This document shows, piece after piece, positions 30,345-39,237 of a stretch of DNA of 64,000 bases. Position 1 is the stretch's first letter; each line of letters opens with the position of its first letter. This DNA comes from Saccharomycopsis phalli. Lineage: Eukaryota > Ascomycota > Saccharomycetes > Ascoideales > Saccharomycopsidaceae. The position numbers and the translations under genes are program-made. Below the pieces are notes generated by a model. The model had not been told where the DNA came from and searched no databases. It was given only the letters and a program-made list of their open reading frames with translations. The stretch lies in contig CP073213.1 in assembly GCA_020342235.1 (NCBI GenBank), positions 1,714,501-1,778,500 on the forward strand. Reading direction: 5' to 3'.

Positions 30345-30357
30345 TATATCAGAAGAT
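30345..30357 (+). repeat. SINE target-site duplication, right copy
   Basis: TATATCAGAAGAT, identical to 29862-29874. It follows the TACT-type tail. Confidence 0.88.
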
Positions 30358-31869
30358 GATGCAATAAAAATATGCAGGCGTTTAGTTCACCCCTGAACTT
30401 CGTGGGTTCATGGTTATTGTAGAGTCCAGTGTAGTATAATGAGCAAACCATTCCCTTAATTATCATTCCAAGTCATTGTACTGTGGAAAAACATGACATA
30501 CACTGCACTCGGTATTCGCTCACAAAGATACCATGAACCGTAAAAAAAAAGTGTTCAATTATGGTGTGATAATGGCTGGAATATTGCATGTCTAGTGACG
30601 TATTAGATTAACAAGTAATTTGATCACAAAGGGGCAAGAAAAAGGCTATGAATACTTTTACACATCTCAGCTGACTTTTCTGTCCAGAATCTGCTTTCAA
30701 GACACAGTAAGCCATGTTCCAAGACTTATTGTTATCATCACAGGTCACCTGGAATCATCAAATAGCCTACTTTGTGAGTCTGCTGTATAATCTTGAACGC
30801 TTGTAAATTCATCGTATATAATGGATTTGTCTTGTTAAGTTACCAGACCCAATAAATTAAAACCGACATACTGTTGCTGATCTTCCAATATCACAAATAC
30901 GTCAATCCTTTTTTCTTTCAAAAATTGCACAATGCCAATCAGACTAAAACGTGCACTATTGTCTTTTCCCGTTACCTGAAATTGGTCGTATTCTCTGCCT
31001 GGTTTCCATTGCACCTAAAAGTAATATGGTGTATTCCCTAACCTCTAGCCACCATAGGCTTTACTGCATAATCAAGATATAAGACCAAGCATAATAGAGT
31101 GGACCAAAATCATTTGAACTCGGAATGCTCCGCATTATTGTTAGTCCTATGTACGTCAAATCTGAGCATGCGTTAACCTCAGACAACACAAACTCTGAAG
31201 GGTGAATATCAATAATCTTTTGACAGCAACTTCTTGTTTTGGCAATTATTCCGCTGGCCCATTTCTCTAATTAACTACAATACCCTTTCGTCCTCTTTTT
31301 ATTGATTGTCTACTTTTGCTGAACTACAGACTAGTACCTCAAATAATCAGTATAGTCGTTGGTATTTTGGCAAAGTTATATGCCTCAGTGCACACTTATA
31401 TTTTCGTCAGCTATTTTTTTGGTTCACTCTCAATATGAAAAGTCTGGACCTGTATGTAGCCTGGTTTTTATATCATAATCTGTTTTTGTCGAACCAAGAC
31501 GAAGGACCAGCAAAGCTAGCAAGTCCTTCGATTATATTTAATGATACCAGTATTCTTGTAAAAGACCACACCGCCTGGCACCTTCAATTCGGCCTGCTCT
31601 CTTTTAAGCCACGAGGTGCATTTTTAATTTCTAACACGGCTTTATGTACTGACCTTAATATCCAATCACTGATATTTCATCCAATCCACAAATATTCTTG
31701 ACTTGATGCCTTCTTTTCACATCACAAAAGATTCTGTTAACTAGCCATAGGCTCCAGTGCCCAGAGTTACCAGGAGCCAGAATTCATTCGAGACTAAATA
31801 AAATACTAGACTATGAAAATGGAACCAAAAACAAACTTGAGAAAATCTTTGTCGACCACAATTTAGTCC

Positions 31870-32121
31870 TCACACGATTTGATTCAGCGGCTAAAACTGC
31901 TGTTAGAATAAGTTACCAGGCTTCTTACATAACCTCATAAGATACCATAAAGCTTGAACAAAGCAGTTCCCGTTTAAGTTTTTAATTACAGGCAGTTACA
32001 CCGGTAGTGATGAATGGTTTTCCTCACGACCGTGCTGCCTTGGTATTTTACAAAGGGAAGTATAATTGTCGAATCACCGTGATTTCGGAGACAACATATA
32101 GCTAAATATAGAAATAAATAT
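31870..32121 (+). mobile_element. Diverged second copy of the same SINE family
   Basis: Same orientation as the first copy. Shared blocks in the same order are GATTCAGCGGC (31881), CCAGGCTTCT--CATAACC (about 31916), GTTTTTA/C, GTGCTGCC, and a well-kept 3' block beginning GTCGAATCACCGTG and continuing GGAGACAA-ATATAGCTAAATA (ending about 32121). Spacing between blocks is similar but with many small changes. A recognisable A/B-box head is missing. Weak similarity (AGTTACC, ATTCGAG, GAGAAA-TCT) may extend the copy left to about 31765. No clear target duplication was found, so the left limit is approximate. Confidence 0.7.
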
Positions 32122-32354
32122 TATTCCTGCTATTATTACTAGGTATAGGTTGATATATTTCCTTGTTAAGAGTTCTCCTTTGACGGTTAACAGCATACCT
32201 TTCATACACGAAATGAGGGGTTAATGAAGTGAAGCTACGCATGCCTTTGGGGTATTGCTAAAGTGGTCAATCAAAAATACATGGATAATTTGGTGCTATG
32301 TAGTTCTATCACAGAACTCATATGATTATATAATTAATATTCAAGCTAAAAAAG

Positions 32355-33785
32355 TCATAAATCATTGAAATTGATAATTTCATTTGCTACCTTGGTATAG
32401 TCACTTTCAGGGTTAAATTTGTCATCAGCAAACAAACTCAGTGGTCTTGCACTCAATCTTTCATAGGCATCACCAGCATCACGAGGTACATGTGGTCTCT
32501 TACACGCTACCTTTGAAAAGGAGCCCACCAGAGACAGCCGGTTATGACCACTTTGTGGATGATAATGATTTGATGGTTTGCAAATATGGCCGTTAGTGAT
32601 CTTCGCCAATTTTTGCGAAGCCACTTCTGAAAAAATCTTCTTTGGAGAACGCAATTCGGTGTTGTGGAAGTTTGACAGGTTTAATGATGGAGAAGCCGGT
32701 GATACTAACTCATTGGCGTGTGACTTTGACAAGGAATGACCTGTAATAATCAATGACAAGTCTTCCTGAAAGCTATTGACAGGGGAGCAAGGCTCCTCCA
32801 ATGGATCGTAAGTTATCCAATTGTTTGGTTCATGTCTCATGCTCTCGTCACAATCAAAGAACAGACTCGGTAAGGAGTTCTCATTATAACCTTCATCAAA
32901 TAAACTAGCAGCGCCCGAAGAACCAGGAGCATCACCCTCAGAGTGGCTTAGTGAAAATTCACCACTAAGAGCGGCGGCCAAAAATTTTGAGCCTGTTTCA
33001 GGCGTAAGGGATCCTGTGTAGAACTTATTGTCAAATTCCGTATTGGTGTCGCTAAAAATCGAGTTTCGGGTCTCTTCGCTGACAGAGCTGCTGGTAGGTT
33101 TTTCCATTGGCAAAATGTTCATGAACTGCTCAGACATTGGAGAGGAGACAGCTGACAAGGCGTATTCACTAGACTCTCTCTTTACTGAGAAGTCTTCTTC
33201 CTCTTCTTTTTTAACTTGAATTTTCTCAGGCTTCTCCAAACTTTCGACCAAAGTATTATTATGATCTTGATAAGCCTTAACGGCTTTATCAATACTGTCG
33301 TCGTCGTTTTCCAAGTTTGCGGCAATTTCTTTCCCTTCATACCATTGGATTGGGTCGCCCTGTAACAAATTCTCCGTGGATATAAGAGCATTGATGACTT
33401 TATTAATTGAAATGGAACAGGCTGATTTTTGCGGATTGATTTCAACTGCTTCATGCTTCTTCAAGAAGAACTCTTTCATGTTGACGTCACCCAAGGTAAG
33501 CTCAATCAACTTGTACAATGACTTGGTGAGCAACTCTGATCTGGTCTCAATTAATTCCACATAACCAGAAGGGTAGACCTTCTCCTTGTCTCTTCTCTTT
33601 TCAGTGAAGGCACATATTCTGTTCTCAACGATGCATTTGTTGCAAGGCTTCTTACCGTTACACTTTGTCTTTTTGATTCGACAAGAGTCGCAAGCCTTTC
33701 CGACTCTCTTTTTTTTTCTCTGGTCCTTTTGGCTGTAAATGTTAGCCGGGGTATTGATCTCGATACTATCCAACTTATTTGACAT
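32355..33785 (-). CDS. Zn2Cys6 transcription factor, Fcr1-like
   Basis: 476 residues from the ATG at 33785. An earlier in-frame ATG at 33887 adds 34 hydrophobic, unconserved residues. The zinc cluster is at about residues 32-60 (CDSCRIKKTKC-GKKPC-KC-----C), preceded by KKKR. It is followed by a linker and short coiled segment (PSGYVELIETRSELLTKSLY). This arrangement recalls C. albicans Fcr1, a drug-resistance regulator of similar length, but the match is from memory and the symbol is withheld. The remainder is Ser-rich and acidic with no fungal-specific middle homology domain visible. It is probably a sequence-specific nuclear regulator. Its promoter faces the 3' end of the helicase gene. Confidence 0.85.
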   Translation of the reverse strand: MSNKLDSIEINTPANIYSQKDQRKKKRVGKACDSCRIKKTKCNGKKPCNKCIVENRICAFTEKRRDKEKVYPSGYVELIETRSELLTKSLYKLIELTLGDVNMKEFFLKKHEAVEINPQKSACSISINKVINALISTENLLQGDPIQWYEGKEIAANLENDDDSIDKAVKAYQDHNNTLVESLEKPEKIQVKKEEEEDFSVKRESSEYALSAVSSPMSEQFMNILPMEKPTSSSVSEETRNSIFSDTNTEFDNKFYTGSLTPETGSKFLAAALSGEFSLSHSEGDAPGSSGAASLFDEGYNENSLPSLFFDCDESMRHEPNNWITYDPLEEPCSPVNSFQEDLSLIITGHSLSKSHANELVSPASPSLNLSNFHNTELRSPKKIFSEVASQKLAKITNGHICKPSNHYHPQSGHNRLSLVGSFSKVACKRPHVPRDAGDAYERLSARPLSLFADDKFNPESDYTKVANEIINFNDL

Positions 33786-34547
33786 GGTCTCCGAGTCTCC
33801 GCCTGCAATGATATTACTAATGTAAACCTTGTCTAATTGACCGATATTAATTAATGGCAGCAGATAAAATATTGAAATTGACGCCAATTGATCAAAAATA
33901 TTTTTTTCTCCGAGCGGATTAAAACCTGTAATTTGACGTGTCTAGCGAGTACTTTATATATATTTTAGCGGGAAGGTGAACACAAGTAGGTCACTAGATG
34001 CTTTATTTCCGTTAAAGTTTCAAACCTTTTATTCGCGCTTCTTTGTGTCTTTTCAATTGTGAAACACTGTCAGTGAGATATAGCAACAATAATTATAGGT
34101 GTGATAGAAGATAAGAATTAAATATAATTAATTTAAATAATAAAATTCAGGGATTGGAGTGTTCTTATGTAGTCTGTCGGTTGTGAAAAGTTTGATAGAA
34201 GGGTCATCGGAATCGGGATAAGATTGTGCGCGGAAAAGCTACTTGTAGAGCCGCCGTTGTAATACGGAACCACAACCTTGAGAAAATAAAGTTTGCCTTT
34301 GGTTACCAGCCTAAAAAAAGAAAAAAAAGTTTAAGCTTTGCAGTGGGTGCCTATGACATATTTTTTTTTGACTTCGCAATCAATAACAACGACGTGAGCC
34401 AGGATATATTGATGTATATTGGTGCGTGATGCGTGATGTGTCGTTTTTGGGATGGCCTAGATTTCCCAATTAAATAAATTACCGCCACATATTAGCCTAA
34501 TTAATTAAACAACATGAAATCGATTAAATTGTAGATAAGAACTATGG
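33786..34547 (-). promoter_or_regulatory. Upstream region of the zinc-cluster gene / helicase 3' region
   Basis: About 760 bp, AT-rich. A short open frame (34226-34429) shows no similarity and is not called. Confidence 0.45.
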
Positions 34548-37500
34548 CTAAATATTTACCAACTCAACCACCAAGTCTAAAATGACGTCGTTAATCTGTT
34601 GCCTTTTTTTTTCTGCGTGCAGAGTTCCACCGCTGCCGGACTTGTATGTAGGTGTTGATAGTTTATACTCCATTGTCTGGGAAACAAGCCGTTCAAGGTA
34701 TTTGATAAGGACACCTGTTTTACACCACATTCGAATGGGTAGCCAGTCATCCAAGATAATCCCTGGCGAATGATGAGACCCTTGTACCTCATAGGTTACT
34801 TTCCCGCCAAATAGTAACACACAAATTGTTGAGCAATCAGTTAAATCACGTAAGTATAGTCTGGACGTTAAGTTAGAAGAGCCGTATACCACAAAATTAG
34901 ACTTCAATGGTGACAGTCCTGTTGCATTGAAATATACGGAGGAAGGATGTATGAATCCCTCAATCGTCCGATTTCCGGAACCCTCTTGAAACAGCTCATT
35001 TCTCATGAATAACCAGCATTTTCCACTAACATTTTCCCTCTTTACTACCCCACTTTGTGTTTGAAGGTATTTATCTTGCTCATGTTTCACTCTGGATACT
35101 TGAGGATAGAACCCTGCAGCCATTACCATTTTTAGAACGTTTGGCTTTGCATGATTCCGGTTTAGATCACTCGGTCTAATCGGAAATTTGCTTGTATAAT
35201 CAAATGGAACAAAGCCAAGATCTTTTAGAATGGAAAGATATTGGTGTCGGACCGACAAAATTTCCTTCATTTTCATGTATGATAGGTGGTTGCGTTTTAA
35301 TGCAGCGTTGTAATCCTCACTCTCCATTGCCGCATGCACTGCTTGAATAATAGCGTAGACGTCACCATGTCCTGCACTAAACTTGCTGCGAATATCTTTA
35401 ACTAAATCTCTTGTACCTATGTCCCTTTCACCAACGAAAGGGGAACCCACATTAAGAATTCCAGTTATTGTAAGTGCAGCCTCCAAACATCCAAAGAGTG
35501 TACCTAGAATAAGTATCTTACCACTTTTTAAATCGGCCGGTATCAAGGAAAGGAATCTTCCCAAGTCTGTTAACGTATTTCTTGCATTAGATTCCAAAGC
35601 TCCGATGCTAACTAGAAATTGCTCCGATTTTGCAATATTTATTTCCGAAGGCGAGTCAATCCCCGACGCTAAAAATTTCCCAACATGCTCAATTCCCATC
35701 GCTTTCGCCGTCAAATACACACTATCCAAACTAATTCTCAAAATCTCCGGTATTGGCTGGTTAGCCATCTCTTTCTCTATAGCCTTGGTATAGAGTTTGT
35801 AGCATATACCTTCACTTACCCGACCAGATCTCCCCCGGCGCTGCTTTGCTTCGGCCTTTGAGCACCATTGTTCTACTAATTTGGTTGCTCTCAAACTCAG
35901 ATCGTAATACAAGCTCTTAACCCTGCCGGTGTCTATCACTACGGTTACGTCCGGAATTGTGATCGATGTCTCGGCGATGTTTGTCGATACTACTATTTTT
36001 CTCGGTGCATGGTGGGATGAATCTACGGCGAATACTTTTCGCTGATCCTTGCTAGGAAGCCCCGAATGCAAGGGAAGAATATTCGCCGAGTGGCCTGGCA
36101 ACACTTTCTTGAGAGACCTGACGCAATTGCTGATTTCCATGATTCCGGGCAAAAATATTAAAATGGCGCCGGTATTACATTCTCCCTGGCTTAGTTTTTC
36201 ACACAATTTGCTAATCAAGTCGTAGTTGATATTTCCCTTGGTGAAAAATGCAGAGTCCGTATTCGGCGTGGTTTCTTGGGGTTCTTCCCCGCATGCATCA
36301 TCCAAATATCGCCCGCCGGAAATCGGCTTTTTTATTTTGAAATTCGTGAATTCTAGAACATGATCTAGATAAAAATCAGAAATAGGAAATGTTCTGCCTG
36401 GAATATGAACTTGCCCAATTGGGATATTGAAAAAGTGCCGAAAAATTTCAACATCAATTGTCGCCGACATTAGCACAACCCGCAAGTTTTGAAACTTACC
36501 TAGTAGTCCCCTGAGAATAGTGAGTAGAAAGTCGCTATCAACAGATCTCTCATGCACCTCATCAATGAATATATAAGATAAACTACTGAATAGCGAATCT
36601 TGTGCGTTACTCAATACCCCCTGGATCATTCTCAAAAGAACCCCAGTTGTGGCAAATATGATTCGAGTTACATCAGTAGTTTTGTTTTCCCCTCTGATGA
36701 TGTACCCAACTTCTTGACCGACACTGTCCAATCTCTCATCTGAAATTCTATCGGCAAGTCCCAATGTGGAAATTCTCCGGGGTTGAGTAACGACGATTTT
36801 CGACTTGTAGTCATGCTTCACCGTACAAAGGTGGTCCAAGACGAATTGCACCACTTGGGTAGATTTCCCCGACCCAGTTTCACCCGTAACAAGCGTAATT
36901 CTATTACTTGTAATCGTATTGACTATCTCGCTTTTCTTTTTATATGCAGGCAATTTCTGTCGCCCCACCATCAATTGGTCCATTTTGGGGTTGGAAAACC
37001 GGGATTCGTAGCTGGCCTTCACCTTACCCTCATCCACAGTGTTCCCCAGAGTTCGTCGTTTTCTGTCTTTATTTTTAATAGTCGGAACCCATGTGTCTTT
37101 AATCTCTGTTTTAACGTATAACCTTCCAGGATCTTGAATTATCTCGTGTATGTTCTCCTCCAAGAATTCAATAATATTGTACAAGTACAAGTCTCCAACA
37201 GCAGACTCCACAAGAAAGTTGGCTAGTCTTCTTAGAATCGCTAGCTTGATGTAGCTTGGCAAATGGTACTTCTCTGCTACACACAACTGAAGGCCAACTA
37301 GCGTATTTGGATACGACTCAGGATAATACACTTTAAGGCTCAATAGCTCTTTCATGATTTTCAACGGTGATAACTGTATCTCTATGCAGCTATCAGATAT
37401 AAGGTTAACCTTGTCTGAGTACACTGCCATTAACCCTTCAATCTCACTCTGCCAATCGCTGAGCGAGTCCAGATGCTCCGGAAAACTTTTTAATTTTTCA

Positions 37501-38753
37501 GAGTTTTCTACCGTGAGTAGACTTGCGGTAATGTCTCTGGTGATTTCATTCATTTCTTTTGAGTGCTTCAACAAGGCCAAGATATCATTTCGATTATAGC
37601 CACTGGCCATCAATTCCCGAAGAACTGCCTCGGACTTTAGATCGTTGGCAAATTTAATGTCGACATTTGAATCTTTCTTCTGCTTTTCAAAAAATGTAGG
37701 CAAATCGTCTTCTGGCAAATGGAAAAGGAGCCATTCCAATGCCAAGTTAAATGTGTTAGTGTACAACAAAGCCTCCAAAACATGGGATTTTCTAAATCCC
37801 AAACCAATCAATGCTGTCTCAATTTCCTTTGTATCTTTTTTGTTCTCCTTTGAAAGCTCTTGCCAGTTAATGTAGTGCTTGATTGTGTCCTCAATCTTAT
37901 CCAATTGTTCCAGGGCCAAATCAAACATCACAGTGCTTTCCCAAACTTTCTTAGAAAAGCCAAGATGAGGCTTCATCTCAGGATCTGCCGTCAATTTCTT
38001 GATATCTTTTACAATGTCTTTCTTGCCGTCTCTCTTTGTATTTCTGGTAGATTCACCCAACACAATTTCTGTCTTCTTCACGATCTTGGCTTCTTGGGCC
38101 CGTTGTGCTTCCTGTTGTTTTAACAATTTCTTCTTTTCTGCTTCCTTCCTCAAGTGGTTCTCAAATGGCTTGCTATTATAGAGATTGTCATAGTTCTTTG
38201 GGTTTGTCTTCAAATACTCTTTTCTCTGCGCGTCCAACTCCGACCAAATCTTTCGGTGGTTTGGTGGTAACATCAACTGCAAATTCTTCTCAAAACATAG
38301 CCGATGCAAAGTAAATGTCGCCGCATAGTTCTTTGCCTCTCCAGAATTGTCAGTAGGATTGATGATGTTCTTACTGCTGTCTTCAAGATCAATATGTGGG
38401 TACTTATACTCAATATGTATGATCCGATTATCCTGTGGATTCTTCCAGCCTATGACTGTAGACACTATATATCCTTTGGACCCTAGCTTTGTTGTTTTAT
38501 ACTCAACTCTTTCCCATTTCTGCTTCTGACAGTGCTCGTTCAACAACGTCACTGGTAACTTTCCAGTCCAATTGGTGAACTGGGTCAAATTTTTTCTGTA
38601 CTCATTCCGGGCCTGTTGATCAAATTTCTGGTCTGGTTTCTTATTATTATCTTTGGATTTGTCAGACTGTTGCTCCTTTGCAGATTTTTGCTCTTTTGTA
38701 GACTTTTTGGTCTCCTTTCCCACCTTTTTGGCGTCTTTCTTGGGCTTAGCCAT
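34548..38753 (-). CDS. DExH RNA helicase of the YLR419W/DHX29-DHX57 group
   Basis: 1401 residues from the ATG at 38753; the frame extends eight codons upstream without an ATG. Lys-rich N-terminus (AKPKKDAKKVGKETKKSTKE). A UBA-like segment lies at about 305-350 (IGLGFRKSHVLEALLYTN) and an RWD domain at about 430-530 (QSEIEGLMAVY, YPESYPNTLVGLQL). The helicase core follows: Walker A GETGSGKST near 619, motif II DEVH near 733 (valine instead of the usual alanine), SAT, and motifs V/VI STNIAETSITIPDV and QRRGRSGR. HA2 and OB-fold regions complete the C-terminus. UBA plus RWD plus helicase is the S. cerevisiae YLR419W plan, related to DHX57/DHX29. The role is probably RNA or ribosome remodelling; the exact substrate is unknown. 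Confidence 0.9.
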   Translation of the reverse strand: MAKPKKDAKKVGKETKKSTKEQKSAKEQQSDKSKDNNKKPDQKFDQQARNEYRKNLTQFTNWTGKLPVTLLNEHCQKQKWERVEYKTTKLGSKGYIVSTVIGWKNPQDNRIIHIEYKYPHIDLEDSSKNIINPTDNSGEAKNYAATFTLHRLCFEKNLQLMLPPNHRKIWSELDAQRKEYLKTNPKNYDNLYNSKPFENHLRKEAEKKKLLKQQEAQRAQEAKIVKKTEIVLGESTRNTKRDGKKDIVKDIKKLTADPEMKPHLGFSKKVWESTVMFDLALEQLDKIEDTIKHYINWQELSKENKKDTKEIETALIGLGFRKSHVLEALLYTNTFNLALEWLLFHLPEDDLPTFFEKQKKDSNVDIKFANDLKSEAVLRELMASGYNRNDILALLKHSKEMNEITRDITASLLTVENSEKLKSFPEHLDSLSDWQSEIEGLMAVYSDKVNLISDSCIEIQLSPLKIMKELLSLKVYYPESYPNTLVGLQLCVAEKYHLPSYIKLAILRRLANFLVESAVGDLYLYNIIEFLEENIHEIIQDPGRLYVKTEIKDTWVPTIKNKDRKRRTLGNTVDEGKVKASYESRFSNPKMDQLMVGRQKLPAYKKKSEIVNTITSNRITLVTGETGSGKSTQVVQFVLDHLCTVKHDYKSKIVVTQPRRISTLGLADRISDERLDSVGQEVGYIIRGENKTTDVTRIIFATTGVLLRMIQGVLSNAQDSLFSSLSYIFIDEVHERSVDSDFLLTILRGLLGKFQNLRVVLMSATIDVEIFRHFFNIPIGQVHIPGRTFPISDFYLDHVLEFTNFKIKKPISGGRYLDDACGEEPQETTPNTDSAFFTKGNINYDLISKLCEKLSQGECNTGAILIFLPGIMEISNCVRSLKKVLPGHSANILPLHSGLPSKDQRKVFAVDSSHHAPRKIVVSTNIAETSITIPDVTVVIDTGRVKSLYYDLSLRATKLVEQWCSKAEAKQRRGRSGRVSEGICYKLYTKAIEKEMANQPIPEILRISLDSVYLTAKAMGIEHVGKFLASGIDSPSEINIAKSEQFLVSIGALESNARNTLTDLGRFLSLIPADLKSGKILILGTLFGCLEAALTITGILNVGSPFVGERDIGTRDLVKDIRSKFSAGHGDVYAIIQAVHAAMESEDYNAALKRNHLSYMKMKEILSVRHQYLSILKDLGFVPFDYTSKFPIRPSDLNRNHAKPNVLKMVMAAGFYPQVSRVKHEQDKYLQTQSGVVKRENVSGKCWLFMRNELFQEGSGNRTIEGFIHPSSVYFNATGLSPLKSNFVVYGSSNLTSRLYLRDLTDCSTICVLLFGGKVTYEVQGSHHSPGIILDDWLPIRMWCKTGVLIKYLERLVSQTMEYKLSTPTYKSGSGGTLHAEKKRQQINDVILDLVVELVNI

Positions 38754-39237
38754 GGTCTGTCGGGGCTGAAATTTCACGATATTCCCGACATTTGAAATCC
38801 TACCTAGGCATGACTTTATCCAATGATCCAGGCTTTAGCATACAATGTGTAAATTACGTTAAAGTAAAACAGTAGGCTGCCACAGACTAAAGCGGTTATT
38901 ACAAAAAAGTTGTAATTTATCAAATTGGCCATTGAATTAACGTCAAATGGTCACAGATACTACGTAGTTGTGTTTACATTCCAAAGGCTAATATAACTGG
39001 GCAGGAGACCATATATCTCAACTGCAAATAATTAATAGCAAAATTATAAGCTTTTTTTCAACTTCAATGATCAGCGTACATTTTTCTCAGATGATATAAG
39101 TGTGTATAATCTGTATATTACCCTCCTTAATATAGAAATATGCTCTACGGCTGGGCCAACCACCAACCTATCCTGTGAATTTCATGCTAAATGCCTTGAT
39201 ATTCACTTTTATTTGTATAATCATAGTATTTTTGAAT
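38754..39237. promoter_or_regulatory. Divergent helicase/SGM1 promoter region
   Basis: About 480 bp. The SGM1 frame stays open back to about 39175, but only one other ATG (39184) occurs there. It would add a hydrophobic leader not expected for a golgin. Confidence 0.45.

Larger units (their letters stand above)
29348..32354. other. 3-kb gene-free island containing SINE copies
   Basis: No open reading frame with family similarity was found between ACP1 and the zinc-cluster gene. The island contains one well-kept SINE (29875-30344) and one eroded copy (about 31870-32121). The remaining 1.5 kb between them (30358-31870) shows nothing recognisable. A 131-codon open frame at 31306-31701 lacks an ATG start and any similarity. 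Confidence 0.7.

Noticed and set aside
29862-30357. Solo LTR of a retrotransposon
   Set aside because: The flanking duplication is 13 bp rather than about 5 bp, there are no TG...CA ends, and an internal Pol III promoter is present.
31306-31701. 131-codon open frame in the gene-free island
   Set aside because: No ATG at its start, composition like the surrounding non-coding DNA, and no recognisable similarity.
39175-39237. N-terminal membrane leader on SGM1
   Set aside because: The frame is open upstream but starts without ATG at 39175; the internal ATG at 39184 would give a golgin a signal anchor, unlike the family. The ATG at 39238 is preferred.
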